A DNA stretch of 64,000 nt. It comes from Laguncularia racemosa. Its lineage: Eukaryota; Streptophyta; Magnoliopsida; Myrtales; Combretaceae. Shown here in pieces: positions 12,161 through 23,615 of the stretch. Every line of letters starts with the position of its first letter. Position 1 is the first letter of the stretch. The translations under genes and the position numbers were made by a program. The notes beneath the pieces were generated by a model that searched no databases, was not told the DNA's origin, and saw nothing but the letters and a program-made list of their open reading frames with translations. Location: the NCBI GenBank assembly GCA_037954665.1, contig JBBMOL010000022.1:6510001-6574000 (forward strand), in the 5' to 3' direction.

Positions 12161-13100
12161 CAGACCAATCTAGTTAACCTGCTCATTTATGAAGATGAGG
12201 AATTTCCCGATAAGTTCAAGATCCCGTATTTTAAAAAGAATGATGGTATAGGCTACCCAAAACTCCATGCTAGACTCTATATCAGAAAAAATGGCTAAAT
12301 ATACCAAGTATAAGTGGCTGATGGTGCAAACTTTTTAGGACAGTTTAATTGGACTAGCTCTAATATGGTATACCCAACTGGATTTAAATGAGATAGACAC
12401 ATGGGATAAACTGGCAAGGTTCTTCTATAACCAATGCAAGTTTAATGTTGAGCCAGCTCCATCCGTTTAAGACCTAAATAATATAAGGAAGAAGAGTAAT
12501 GAGTCTTTCAAGGAATACCTACAATGGTAGAGGGGTATGGCTACCAAAATAACTACCCCTTTACTAGAGAAGGATCCGACTTACTTATTCGTCAATACCT
12601 TGAGTAAACTTTACTACCAACATTTAGTGGGGCATGCTGCCACTAGTTTCACAGAAATAGTAGATGCTAGATGCTATATCAAGAATGCAATCTCTTCAAG
12701 GAGGTTCCCCATTCTAGAAGAGGTAAAAAAGAAAGTCACACATCTAAGGCTAGTTAGCAACGGCAAGAAAACAACCATCAGTATGGTAACTATAGGGAAT
12801 CATACTAGGCTAATGCCACAATTAATCATTTAGATGAACCAGAATATTCCAGAGCGAGATCTAAATCGATGCCGACAAAGAAGGCAGTTCACTAGAATCC
12901 TTATCCCTTTAAGTCAAGTTCTCCACCATCTCCGGGATGAGAATCTATTGAATTTCAAGATACCTCTTGATAACTATAGACCTAAAGATTACAACCCAAA
13001 CCTTCGTTGTGAGTATCATTTGGGGTAAGAGGGGCACTCTACGGATAACTGTTGGAGGTTAAGGAGCAAGATATAAGACCTTATAGATGCTAAATTGGTT
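12161..13100 (+). pseudogene. Gypsy gag (retrotransposon gag plus zinc knuckle), decayed
   Basis: Broken-frame translation contains PDKFKIPYFKK (entry of the gag domain), then SLIGLALIWYTQL, NESFKEYLQW, and an open 98-residue piece (12537-12833) with PLLEKDPTYLFVNTLSKLYYQHLVG. This is the core of Tat-type Gag. A knuckle C-E-Y-H-L-G-stop-E-G-H-S-T-D-N-C follows at about 13011-13053. Its internal stop (13026-13028) replaces one codon. Gag would package the RNA in cytoplasmic particles. Confidence 0.8.
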
Positions 13101-14158
13101 TAGTTGGACTTTGTAGAGGCTCCAGCACCCAATGTCAATGGCAATCCCTTGCTACACCATAGGGCTTCGGTTAATGTGATCATTGCTGAAGAACGTGGGC
13201 TAGGGATAGATCTAGATGAGCTCCCCGCCACGTTGGAGCAGACAGTGTTGAACTTGAAGAAAAAAAGTCACTTGCAGGATATAAGAAGCCTCAAAGACTG
13301 AACCAAAACCAAACCTACAATTCACCAACTACTCAGGGAAGGGAAAGTAAAGAAGGAAGAGATTCAGGCCATGATGAACACTAAGCCAAAGAAGAACTGC
13401 ACATAGAAGGAGTTAAGAAAAAGGTATCTAGTGGGTGATCTTACCGTCGATACACTGGGAGAGCCATTTAGGACATTTGAATATCTAGTAAACTATTCAT
13501 TCATGCCAAGAGTCTTTGCAGATGCACCACCTATGAGCTGAGGCTTAGAATTCGACAAAGAGGATAACCTTAGAAGTCAAGAAGAGAAATCTGAGCAAAG
13601 AGTAGGTATAGTAGGAGTTGACCCCAAGTCTTTCACCTTTCAATACCCCAAGCAAGAGCAGGGGAAAGTTACCATTCAGCCTAAGAAGTTTGTGTTCAAT
13701 GTTCGGGTGCTGCTAGAGAATTATAAGGCTACACCACTAAATTACCAAGCTGTAAATCAAACCATGAAGGTACTACCAATGATAGGAGGATTGACCCATT
13801 TAGGGAGAGTTTATGATTTAGTTGAGGAGATTAAAAGGAAAGCTGCTATAGAACTATCCTCTAAAGGGGCTCTTGGGCCTGATGATAGAGAGGAAGTAAG
13901 GGATTAGAACCCCCTTAAGAAGATCATAAAGGCTGGTGAATACAAGATCGCAGATTAGTTGGCTAAGGTCCCTACTCAAACCTCCTTGATGGGCCTTCTT
14001 TAGTCCTCTGAATTACATCATAAGACACTTGTGAAATTACTTCTTGAAGTCAAGGTTCCTAAAGGTATTTTAGTTGAGAAATTCAGTTTAGTAATCAATT
14101 TTATCTTTGTTGTAAATCAAATAGCCTTCATGCTAGAAGAGTTAGGAGAAGAGGGTGA
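13101..14158 (+). other. Gag-protease linker of the Tat/Ogre-like element
   Basis: Short open pieces (13104-13301 and 13692-13907) carry an APNVNGNPLLHH motif just after the knuckle, known from related elements, and a DELPATLEQTV stretch. No enzyme domain is visible. It lies between gag and protease in the expected order. Confidence 0.55.
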
Positions 14159-14456
14159 CTAGCACACTAAGCCGCTATTCATTGTAGTTAAGTACAAAGA
14201 CATGGCGGCAGCTCGAGTACTGATTGATAATGGCTTGTCTTTGAATGTGTTTCCACTGTCTATGTTGAACCTATTGGGGATAAACACATCAAAATTGAAG
14301 TCGAGCTCGATCATTGTATGTGCTTTTGATGGTTTTAAGAGAGAGATACTAGGGGAAGTTAAATTACAGGTTGTAATTAGTCTACATGGGTTCATAATTC
14401 CCTTCCATGTGTTGGACACACTAAGGTCTTTCAATTTACTGTTAGGGAGGCTTTAG
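14159..14456 (+). pseudogene. Gypsy aspartic protease domain
   Basis: An open 84-residue piece (14202-14456) with the active-site-like VLIDNGLSLNV (D-N-G replaces the usual D-S/T-G), then NLLGINTSKL, CAFDGFKREILGEV and a closing NLLLGRL. The D-N-G-S-like box is common in this plant Gypsy subgroup as I recall it, so it need not be a mutation. The protease would cleave the Gag-Pol polyprotein. The stop after the final R-L truncates it. Confidence 0.8.
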
Positions 14457-15325
14457 ATACACTCCGCTAGAGCTGTACCATCCAGCCTACACCAGAAGGT
14501 CAAGTTTATGTCTAATGGTCAGGTTATGACAGTATTAGGGGAATAAGAGTATGCCATATATAGAGAGACAACCATTCCATATATTAGGAGCGACGAGGTG
14601 GAAGAACTGAGATTGCAAATTTTTTATGGTGTATGTATGGCAATAGATGAAGAGTCACTCTTAGTTCAACCACAAATAGGCAGGTTTAGGTTAGGGTACA
14701 AACCGACTCGTTGGGAGATCGAGGAAATGAAGCAAAATAAGAAGGGGGAGAGAGGCGAGAAGTTATACCATGCTCAACTAGAGTTTCTAAACATTAGCAA
14801 CACATTTCCAACACCAGCTTATGCCCAACAGTCAAAATTACTTGAGTTAATTGACTCAACTAACCGATAATGCACTATCAGCATGACAGAAGATAGTATC
14901 AGCAAAGGCTAATTAAACAGCTGGTTCTCGATCCCAATCAACAGCAGTAGGTCTCTTTAGATTAGAGATAGGGTCATGAGAAACATTTAATTCATCTTTA
15001 CTATTCCAACACAATTTAGTTTAGTCTTGATAGACAATAAATATTTCTCTCACCATGAATAAAGTTTTGAATTCCTTTTTCTCTTCATGTGTTTTCTTCT
15101 TATTTGCTTCCCTATTCACTATTATTCCTCAGATCTAATGAAATTGATGAAAATGGAAGGTATCTTGCACCCATAAACAATGAAAATGTTAATATCACTT
15201 TTAGCCCTACTAGGTTAGTCGTTGGAGGTGATGTCGAAAAATCGAATGAGATTCAAAAGAGTTGGCATCAATTCGAGTAGGGCAAAGTTATCATTGATGA
15301 ACCAATCATTGAATTAAATTTAGGT
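14457..15325 (+). other. protease-RT spacer of the Tat/Ogre-like element
   Basis: Includes an open piece at 14598-14870 (VQPQIGRFRLGYKPTRWEIEEM), typical of the region between protease and RT in this subgroup. Sequence around 14880-15100 is AT-rich and non-coding in all frames. I considered a Pro-RT intron, known for Ogre elements, but could not define splice sites. Confidence 0.45.
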
Positions 15326-16250
15326 ATGGATGAAAACCCTAAGAACATGAAGGTTGGGAACGGTTTGTTAGAAGGACATGTGGGGGAATTGTTGCAATTA
15401 TTATTCGAGTATCTAGACATGTTTGCATGGCCATACAAAGATATGCCAAGGCTTGATCCTTTAATAGTGGTTCATAAGCTGCCCACTAAAGCAAACATCA
15501 GACCAAGAAAGCAAAAGCATAGGAGGTTTTGACCTAACATTTTGTTGAAAATCAAAGAAGAAGTGAAGAAATTGTTAGAAGTCAGGTTCATTGAGGTATT
15601 AGATTATCCAAAATGGGTAACGAATGTAGTACCTGTCCTTAAGAAAAATGGGAAAGTTCAAGTTTATGTTGATTTTAGAGACTTGAACCAAGCAATGCCA
15701 AAAGATAATTTCTCATTGCCACACATTAGCATTTAGTAGATAACACTATTGAAAACCACCTTTTCTCTTTCATGGATGGTTTCTCAGGGTACAATCAAAT
15801 TAAGATGTCAAAAAAAGACAAAACTAAAACAACGTTCATCACTACATGGGGAATGTTTTGCTATAAAGTTATGCCTTTTGGTTTGAAGAATGCAGGAGCA
15901 ACTTATCAGCGAGCTATGGTAGCACTATTCCATGACATGATGCATAAAGAGGTGGAGGTGTACGTTGATGATATGATTGCTAAGTCTCGTAAAGGGAAAG
16001 ATCACGTGAAAGTCCTTAGGAAGTTATTTGAGAGGCTTAGAAAATTCCAATTAAAGTTAAATCTTGAGAAGCGCATGCTTGGAGTAACATCAAGGAAGCT
16101 CCTAGGGTTTGTTATCAATTGGAGGAGAATCGAAGTAGACCCAGACAAGGTAAAAGCAATTGTTGAGATGCCAACCCTGTAGAACCTCAAAGAAGTAAGG
16201 GGTCTATTGAGAAGGTTAAACTACATAGCCAAGTTCATATCTCAGCTTAC
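15326..16250 (+). pseudogene. Gypsy reverse transcriptase, mostly intact motifs
   Basis: Three open pieces cover the RT. 15326-15532 has DMFAWPYKDMP. 15542-15736 has IKEEVKKLLEVRFIEVLDYPKWVTNVV, then YVDFRDLNQAMPKDNFSLPHI. 15772-16182 has DGFSGYNQIKM, TTFITTWGMFCYKVMPFGLKNAGATYQR and the catalytic VYVDDMIAKS box with both aspartates kept. Stops at 15530-15532, 15734-15736 and 16180-16182 break the frame. RT copies the element's RNA into cDNA. The preserved YVDD suggests fairly recent decay for this part. Confidence 0.9.
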
Positions 16251-16675
16251 CGGATAAGTATTACCCTAGCTTCAAGCTCTTGAAGAAGAATGCCACAATA
16301 AAATGGGATAAAAAATGTGAAAAATCCTTTTTTGAAATCAAAAAGTATTTGATGAATCCTCCAGTCCTGACAGTTCCCACCCCTAGGAGGCCTTTATTCT
16401 TACATTTGACCATACTCCTCGAATCCATGGGTTGTGTGCTAGGGTAGAAAGACGAGACAGAAAGAAAGGAGCACCCTATATATTATTTAAGCAAGAAGTT
16501 ACTGAAGGAGAACAAAGGTATTTGGAAGTTGAGAAGACTTGTTGTGCTTTAGTATGGGTAATGCACAGAATTTAATAATACACCTTGTATTAATCCATTG
16601 AGTTATTAACCAAACATGATCCGCTATGATATCTAGCAAAAAAGCTAGCTTTGATGGGAAGATTCTATTAGTCAA
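16251..16675 (+). pseudogene. RNase H N-terminal fragment (truncated)
   Basis: Broken-frame translation continues from the RT thumb into an RNase H-like start: LKKNATIKWDKKCEKSF, AFILTFDHTPRIHG and a closing KLALMGRFYxSKH. Homology ends near 16675. The sequence then turns into tandem repeats without integrase, which marks the element's 3' truncation point. Confidence 0.6.
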
Positions 16676-16751
16676 AACACTAAAATACCCAAAGATACAC
16701 CCTTTGCATATTCTCTAATCACTATTCCAATCTAACAAATTGTGCCTGAAA

Positions 16752-17075
16752 TCTCACATGGACCTAAGCACATCACTTATGGAAGTATCCTACGGCATTT
16801 GTTTGAATGAACGCATGCATGTCACACAAAAACTATACCCATAATACAATCTAATTCCTTAGCTAAAGACCAATCCACATAAAGTCATAACAAGCCAGCA
16901 CTAATCCAATGGATCGTCCTTGGAGTCTCATGTAGACTTAGGCACATCACTTATGGCAGTAACCTAAGGCAATTGTTCAAATCAACACTTGCATATAACA
17001 TAGAAACTATGCCTACAATACAATCTAATGCCTTGACTAAAAACCAATCCACAAGGATCATAGCAAGGCATATTG
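16752..17075. repeat. two diverged tandem copies, period about 174 bp
   Basis: Copy 1 starts at 'tctcacatggacctaagcac' (16752) and copy 2 at 'tctcatgtagacttaggcac' (16926). Both continue through 'acatcacttatgg' and 'acaatctaat..cctt' to 'accaatccac'. The copies differ by many substitutions. They lie immediately after the truncated RNase H. The family is unknown. Confidence 0.8.
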
Positions 17076-17112
17076 GTGTTATCACATTCAAAACAAGCCA
17101 TATTGGTGTTAT
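17064..17112. repeat. 30-bp direct repeat (2 copies)
   Basis: 'caaggcatattggtgttat' at 17064 is repeated as 'caagccatattggtgttat' at 17094. The copies are almost identical, which is much closer than the neighbouring 174-bp repeat, so this duplication is younger. Confidence 0.85.
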
Positions 17113-17149
17113 TACCAAGAAATCCATCATAAAGGGTCAAGTTACAAAT

Positions 17150-17570
17150 ATTATACCTTCTTCTTCGTATACTTAAACCAAATTTTATGGTCATTGTGTC
17201 CATCGTAATTCTTACTCCTTTTATGATCTTAGTTACTCCATGCCATGAGCTCCTCACCCATAGTCCATAGATAACTTACCCTAGCTTTCTTCCTTAGTAA
17301 GACCCCAACAAAGCACTCATTACACAATCATACTCTAGAGAATCTTTCCCACACATAAGTGCCGTTACCATATTTTCCATGCATGATAATACCTTGCAAG
17401 GAATTTTCTTACAATAGCACCTTGTTGTCATCATCAAACTTCACGCAAAGCCTCTTCAAATTAGTAATCAACTAATTGGACACATCAATTTGTTGGCTCA
17501 CATCCTTACTATCCTCCATCTTCAACACATGCAATTTCTATTTATATAGAGCTTGTTTGATAATGACTTC
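17150..17570 (-). pseudogene. Copia (Tork-like) gag remnant
   Basis: Minus-strand translation in broken frames contains LKMEDSKDVSQQIDVSN, KRLCVKFDDDNKVLLL, HGKYGNGTYVWER, LLRKKAR and MGEELMAWSN followed by a K-rich tail. This order matches the UBN2-type Gag of Copia elements (segments such as D-D-x-K-A-x-x-L-L-x-S-L-P and G-L-x-V-R-G-R). No further domains are seen on either side. Confidence 0.55.
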
Positions 17571-18088
17571 AACATATCTCATGATTCCTATTTCAACTAA
17601 ATTATTACCAATTCCATATATTGCATGATACATCAAATCATTTGGGAGATAAAGCTCAATAATCAAGTAAATACTTTGCTTTCATCTCATTTCAAGCCCA
17701 TCATTCATCTAATTGCTTTCCTAATAACACCTTTATCATACCCGACTACACCAATAAATCCATTACCCTTCTCTTCCATAATTTAAACTTCCTAAGTCCA
17801 TCGAACTTCACCATATCAAATCTTATAGATGAAGAAAAAGCCACAACCTCTAATCTTATTTGGTTATGTGTAGATTATTAAAATCACAAGCTAAATGTAT
17901 GACTTTGTAAGTTTATAATTTTATGACTTTTATATTTAAAATGGATGCAAAATTATATAGGTGCAAACCATTAGTATAACTATGAATTTAGGTGTATAAT
18001 CTACAAGTTTTTGATTCTATGATTCTATATGATTATATCAATTCTAAGTTTTAATTGTAAGTAGAATCTCAAGTTTGATAACTGTGGT
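17571..18088. other. unassigned AT-rich stretch
   Basis: No supported gene. It is probably the upstream part of the Copia gag remnant on the minus strand, degraded, followed by host repeat DNA into which the solo LTR at 18089 inserted. Confidence 0.35.
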
Positions 18089-20060
18089 TGTAAATCCTAA
18101 ACAAAAATATTTTATTTAATATTTATTATAAAATGGAACTAAGGTCGAAAATGAAATTTTTATATATGAAATGGGGCAGGGGCGAGGTTAGGAATTTGGT
18201 CATTTCCTCGATGGGGTATCTAAACCCAAGTTGACCTAACACTCTTCCCCTTTTTGCCATTTGCACAGTAACTAACTAAACACTCTCTAAAAAACCCTAA
18301 AGGCGATCAAGAGGATTACATAAAGGTCAAATGCGATTACATGAGGTAAGGATTTCAATGATCAAAGTGGCATTCATAACTATAAAATTAAGAATTTATG
18401 CAAGTGTTATGTTATGATTATAGAATTTAGATTAAGGAATAGGCAGAACGAGTAAGGTGATCATGTGACTAAGGGATTTGATTCACGAGATTTGACAATT
18501 AAGTTCATTAATCCATTTAATGCATTAGAAATTACAAATTTTAGAGTCTAATTAGAATTAGGAACACAAACATCGAAATTTGAAAGGGAAAAAATAGGGT
18601 TTATGAAGAACAGCATGTTATATAGTCAAGTACACGCTCGTATACTTACTCATGCTAAAACACCAAAAGTACATGGTTAAAGTACACACCCATGCACTTA
18701 AGCATGTTAAATTATGGAAATCCATAAAAAGGTACACAACCAACTATACAACCATGTATCTAGTCATGCGAAATTGATAAAATAGATATAAAGATACATG
18801 ACCACTATATACAACTATATATGCCAACAGTGCCAAAGTACATAGCCTAAATAGCCATGTACTTAGTAATATTTTGTTTATCAATTTAATTTGCACTCAA
18901 ATGAATGAACTTCTATGTAACCTGAAAACATAGTGTAACCTTAGAAACTTTAGTAGTGTAAGAAAAGGAATCATATAACAATTAAGTGAAGAGAATTAAG
19001 AAACTTAGATTATTCTTATATTAGTACTAAGAAGGAATCACTAGTGTTTTGACATATTACAAACTAGTTACTAGATGTGCTTAAGACTAAGACTTCAAGT
19101 ACGTGTAACTTTGTTTGTTTCTTATGCTTGTTAAGTTAGTATTAAACTGTATTAAGTTGGATGGACTGGTTTAAGTGGTTAAGTAGTTGTTATATGTGCT
19201 TGGCTTAACCTAGGGGCCCGTAGTGGCATATTCCTAAGGGATACCCTAATGATCTTTGTGTGACATTTTCCCTAGTAGAGTTGTGCTTAGAAATGATCCA
19301 GGTTGGTTAAGGTTTAAGGACTCATGAGTGTTGAGGCCCGTAGTGGCAGTTCCCAATACTAGGTTAAGGATTAAGTTTTTAAGTGTGTTTAAAAGGATCA
19401 TAAGTACCTCATTGTTATTATGTGGACTTAAATAAAACATGAACTTGATTGATTGATGTTAAGATTTGTATATATGTATTTGATTTAAGTTCTTGCTTAT
19501 TCATGTGTATGTGTGTGCTAGTTATATGTACTAGGTATTTTGTATATATGTATTTGTTTTAAGTTCTTGCTTATTCATATGTATGTGTGTGCTAGTTATA
19601 TGTACTAGGTATTAGCTCACCCCTTGAGGACTATGTTTGTTTAGATGCAGGCATAAAGGGAAATGTTACCCATGAAGAGGGTTTAGGAGTGAATGTATAG
19701 GAGAAGAAGGATGAAGATTTGTGTTATTATTATGGTGATTAGACGCTGGAAGAAATTGAGTTGTTTACATGTAGTGAATAGTGAGTTCTTGAAAGATAAA
19801 GGATTAGTGATATATTGAAGTTCATTTGTTTTATACTTTGCTTATAAATGATTGAAAGAATTGATTTTAAGGATTGATAATTGTAATGGGATTAACCTGG
19901 CTCATTATAAATATTTTGGATGAGTTATTCAATCTGTCATTATATGTACTATAGGAATTACATGATTAAATGATATCAGAGTAAGGTTCAGAACCTTAAC
20001 GTGTCCTTGCCTGATAAGGGCACATGGCGAGTAGTAGCGTCCTAAGTTCAGGGCGTTACA
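18089..20060 (+). mobile_element. solo LTR (1972 bp), Tekay/Del-like chromovirus
   Basis: Begins TGTAAATCC and ends GCGTTACA. It aligns along its length with the two LTRs of the Tekay-like element at 21156 and 30118: the same start, U3 repeats, 'ggcccgtagtggca' blocks and a tail with 'gtgtccttgcct..aagg.cacatgg.g.gtagtag'. No internal sequence is present on either side. The flanks GTGGT (18084-18088) and ATGAT (20061-20065) match at three of five positions, an aged duplication at best. Confidence 0.8.
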
Positions 20061-20264
20061 ATGATTGTGTGTAGATATAGAAGCTTTTGACTAATAAGTT
20101 ATTACAACACAAATGAACCAAAATTAAAGAAAAGAATAGGAAAGAAGGAAACAACATAAAGAGATTTATGTAAAAGACCGCAAATGATGTGGTAAAAGAA
20201 AAAGGGAACAAAGCAAATTTATAAGTCAAAATAGAAAATGTTTAGCCCCAAGAATGTTGCATAA
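20061..20264. other. host stretch after the solo LTR
   Basis: AT-rich, A-rich on the plus strand (20110-20240), no coding signal. It passes into the tandem repeat that starts near 20265. Confidence 0.4.
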
Positions 20265-20917
20265 GGCCTAGTCGACAACCATAAGGGGCCACCCTATTAG
20301 TCATGCCCCCTTGACTGACCCTTAGTCCTTATGAGCACTCTCTAAATCACTTCAAACACTGTATTTTAACTTAACCTCAAATTTTACAACCTTTAGCATA
20401 AGTTGTTTTACAAGTGCATTCTCATCCTACTTATGTCTTACATAAGCACCAACTTCCTTCACCGAGCAAGTGCCCTCATTACTCTGTATCAGCTCTACTC
20501 TAACATTAGCCCTTTGGACTATAGATGTGAGCCACACTCGAATAATCTCTATATTAGATGAACTTAGGATAAAAAAAAAAAAATCCACTAATTGTATAAG
20601 TGTGCATTCTTTCTTAAGACCAATATACATCTAAAATGACTAATGAGAAAATAGTTCAAAGTTGATCTAGAGGCCCTAGTCAACTAGCCACTTTGGCAAT
20701 CACTACATAACTTTCTACTTATCTATCTCACCACTATTAATTAGTCCAAGGTCACGCTACTACTGGCTCAAGCCTCTAGATTTTCACTTAAATTTGAATT
20801 TTACAACCTTTAACATATATCGTATTATGACCATGATGTCTCCACATCCCTCATGCTATACTCAACATTCTACACATGCATAAACTCCTTATACTAGGTA
20901 GGTGCCCTCATGACACT
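20265..20917. repeat. tandem repeat, period about 410 bp (copy 1 and start of copy 2)
   Basis: Copy 1 carries 'aggcctagtcgac' (about 20265), 'attttacaacctttagcata' (20381), 'agtgccctcatta' (about 20470) and 'gtgagccacactcgaataat'. Copy 2 carries 'ggccctagtcaact' (about 20671), 'attttacaacctttaacata' (20798) and 'ggtgccctcatga' (about 20901). It is then cut by the solo LTR and resumes after 33088 with 'tgagtcacactccatcaatt'. This shows that 20918-33087 is inserted within the repeat. No family was recognised. Confidence 0.7.
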
Positions 20918-21150
20918 TGTTGGTCCCAGTGAACAATCAAGAAGAGGGGGTGAATTGATTGCTCCAATAATTAATATTTTTCGCAAAGCAAAAAGCGAGC
21001 CTTCTTAATTATTCAATGATGACACTCATAGTAAACTTATCAAAATGTTATCAAAGATTAGCGTATGAAAGCAATGTAACAATTAAATAAATTGCACAAG
21101 ATAAATAGAAAAGAGATAAGAAGATCACATAAGTATTTATAAGGGTTCCT

Positions 21151-21155
21151 TCTTG
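21151..21155. repeat. target-site duplication of the Tekay-like element (left)
   Basis: TCTTG here is repeated exactly at 31968-31972, just outside the two LTR ends. Confidence 0.9.
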
Positions 21156-23011
21156 TGTAAATACCTAAAAAATATAATTTAATTAATATTTGTTATAAAA
21201 TAAAGCCAAGGTTAAAAGTATGATTTTTATAAGATGTCGAAGGTAATTTAATCATTTTGTAGACAAAGTATATATACCCTAATTTAACTTAGTGCTCCTC
21301 TCTTTACCATTTTCACAATAGTAGATAAGTGACACTCTCTATAGAACTTAAGGGCGATTTAACAATCAACCATAAGGTTTAATCTAATTACATTAATTAA
21401 GGGCTTATATGATCAAATCACTAATCCTAATTATAGAATTGAAGATTTAACCAACTTCTATTACATGATTCATAGAATTCGGATCAAGGAAAGGGGTAGA
21501 ATGAGCAAGGAATTGAACAATTAAGGATTCGAAACATTCACCGAATCAAGTACGTTTACTAATCCATAGGATGCATTAGAAATTTACAAAGTTTTAGGAT
21601 TCAATTAGTCTCAAGATTAAAGGAATCAAGCCTAGGAATGAATTGGAAAAGTGGAAAAACGATTCATATGGAACAGTGTAGTATACAGTACCCACCCATG
21701 TAGAATTATGCACTGTGTATAGAAAGGTATACGAATGAAAGACACACTTGTGTATTTAGGCATATCAAATTATGGAAATACACAGAAAGGTATACAGTTA
21801 ACTACGCAATTGTGTATCTAGGCATGCTAAGATGTCAAAATACACAAAAGATACACAACCAATCTACATAACCATGTATCTAACCATAGCAAAGTACATG
21901 TCTTAAAGTACAGTTGTGTACTTAAATACATTTGATTACTCTACTTAATTTCTGTCTAGATGAATTTACTTGCAACATAAACATATAGAATAACCCTAGA
22001 AATTTCAGTAGAGTAAGAGAATAATCCGATAATAGTTAAGTGAATAGAAGTGAGTAACTCAGTGTATTCCAGACTAGTACTAAGAACAAATTACTAATCT
22101 TTTAATAGATTACATATTCGCTTTAAGTTTAAGACCTAACGTGCTTAAGACTATGATTCCAGATATATGTAACTTTGGTTGTTTCTTGTGATTGTTAGGA
22201 TAGTAGTAAAATGGATTAAGGTGTAATGGATTGGATTAAGTTGCTTGTTGTTGATTGTACTTGGCTTGACCTAGAGGCCCATTGTGGTAGATTCCTAGGG
22301 GGTACACCCATGATCCTTGTGTAATGTTGTCCCTAATGGAGTTATGGTTAGAAATGATCTAGGTTAGTTTAAGTTTAAGGACTCATGAGTGTTGGGGCCT
22401 ATAATGGCAGTTCTCCACACCATATTATGTATTAAGTATCTATATATGTTTGGCGAGGTCATGACTTAGGTAAATTAATAACTTGTTGTGTGATGTTTAG
22501 TGTATGCATAAATGCATGTGATTTAATTCATGCTTGTTCATATGTGTGTGTTTGTTGGTTATAGTATGGGCATTAACTCACCCCTTATGGATATTTTTTT
22601 TAGATGCAGGCATAAATGAATGCATTAACCAAGACGAGGACCTAGGGTTAAATGTACAGGAGAGGGAGGAAGAAAATTTCTTTTATTATTATGTTGATTA
22701 AGTGAAGATAGGAATTTAAGTTCTTTACATGTAATAATGATGAATTTCTTTGGAAGATAATATACCAGTGAATTCTAGAAATTTAATTATTTTAAACTTT
22801 GATCATGAATGAGTTGTTATGATTGTTTCAAGAGTTTGAAGATTGAAATGGAATATACTTGTATTATGTTGAAAGTTTAGGATTTACCTAATTGTGATTT
22901 ATAGGAAATACAAGTTTAAATGGTATCAGAGTTGAGTTAAAAGCCTTAATGTGTCCTTGCCTGGCAAGGACACATGGTGGGTAGTAGTGCCTGAGACTTC
23001 AGGGCATTAAA
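21156..23011 (+). mobile_element. 5' LTR of the Tekay-like element
   Basis: Starts TGTAAATACC and has a TATA box (TATATATA, 21269-21276) followed by CCCTAA. It carries CACG/CGTG-rich U3-like modules near 21690-21910 and ends 'gggcattaa', a decayed form of the GTTACA end kept in the solo copy at 20060. It aligns with the 3' LTR over its full length. Confidence 0.9.
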
Positions 23012-23018
23012 ACTTAGA

Positions 23019-23030
23019 TGGTATTAGAGC
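23019..23030 (+). promoter_or_regulatory. primer-binding site (tRNA-iMet type)
   Basis: Reads TGGTATTAGAGC, one base from the canonical TGGTATCAGAGC. It lies 7 bases after the 5' LTR. Confidence 0.85.
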
Positions 23031-23610
23031 TTAAGTTTGATAATCCTTAAAAACTAGGTGTTGATCAAAAGGTATAGGATTTAAATAGTAGAAAGTAAGA
23101 TATGATCTTTAAAGGAATTAAGCATTTGGTCTGTAAGATGGTGAGACATGAAGGGAGTGCTTGAAACTATGGGACAATTGTTTATGTTTAGCAATTTAAT
23201 TTATTGTTATTTACTTGTATTTATTGTTTTCTTAATTTCTACATTATTCACATATGTATATAAGTATGTGTAGAGGCATATATGTACATACCAACATAAA
23301 CTAATACTAACTCTTGAGTTTATCCGATTATCTCTTCTCAAATAGAATACCTCCAAGAAGAATCACCGGATCAGGCTTAGTAAGGGGTGCTAGACATGGC
23401 AACCCTAATAAGGAGAACATCTAAGGTCAGCAACCACAAGGGAGATGGGGTTAAGTAGCAAACCAGACCACTCAACTTCTATAGACTATAAACAATCTTG
23501 TGGGATTGTTAATATAGGAACATTAAGCCCAAAATGTCCTACGAAATAGAATTGTAGAAGAACCAAACCAATCAGTTTTGATAGGATCATCAAGGTGGTA
23601 AAGGAGTTTA
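23031..23610 (+). other. leader and start of gag of the Tekay-like element
   Basis: No intact ORF. Near 23340-23460 the translation is rich in basic residues and N, as in the N-terminal part of chromovirus Gag. The reading is broken just before the solo-LTR insertion at 23616. Confidence 0.45.
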
Positions 23611-23615
23611 ACCTT
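23611..23615. repeat. target-site duplication of the inner solo LTR (left)
   Basis: ACCTT here is repeated exactly at 25733-25737. Confidence 0.9.

Larger units (their letters stand above)
8711..16675 (+). mobile_element. Gypsy element, Tat/Ogre type with DUF7745-like region (decayed, no integrase)
   Basis: Plus-strand order: a DUF7745-like region (8711-10093), coiled-coil-rich linker, gag with zinc knuckle (12170-13100), protease (14160-14456), reverse transcriptase (15326-16250) and the first part of RNase H (to about 16675). The sequence then switches to unrelated repeats, so integrase and the 3' LTR are absent. A solo LTR (10966-12160) interrupts the linker before gag. Stops often replace Gln codons, for example 13026-13028 inside the zinc knuckle. 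Confidence 0.8.

Noticed and set aside
14159..14434. 91-codon minus-strand ORF over the Gypsy protease
   Set aside because: Antisense shadow of the protease domain, which has clear motifs on the plus strand.
16752..17112. Direct repeats as a CRISPR array
   Set aside because: Only two diverged copies of each unit in a plant retrotransposon context, with no regular spacers.
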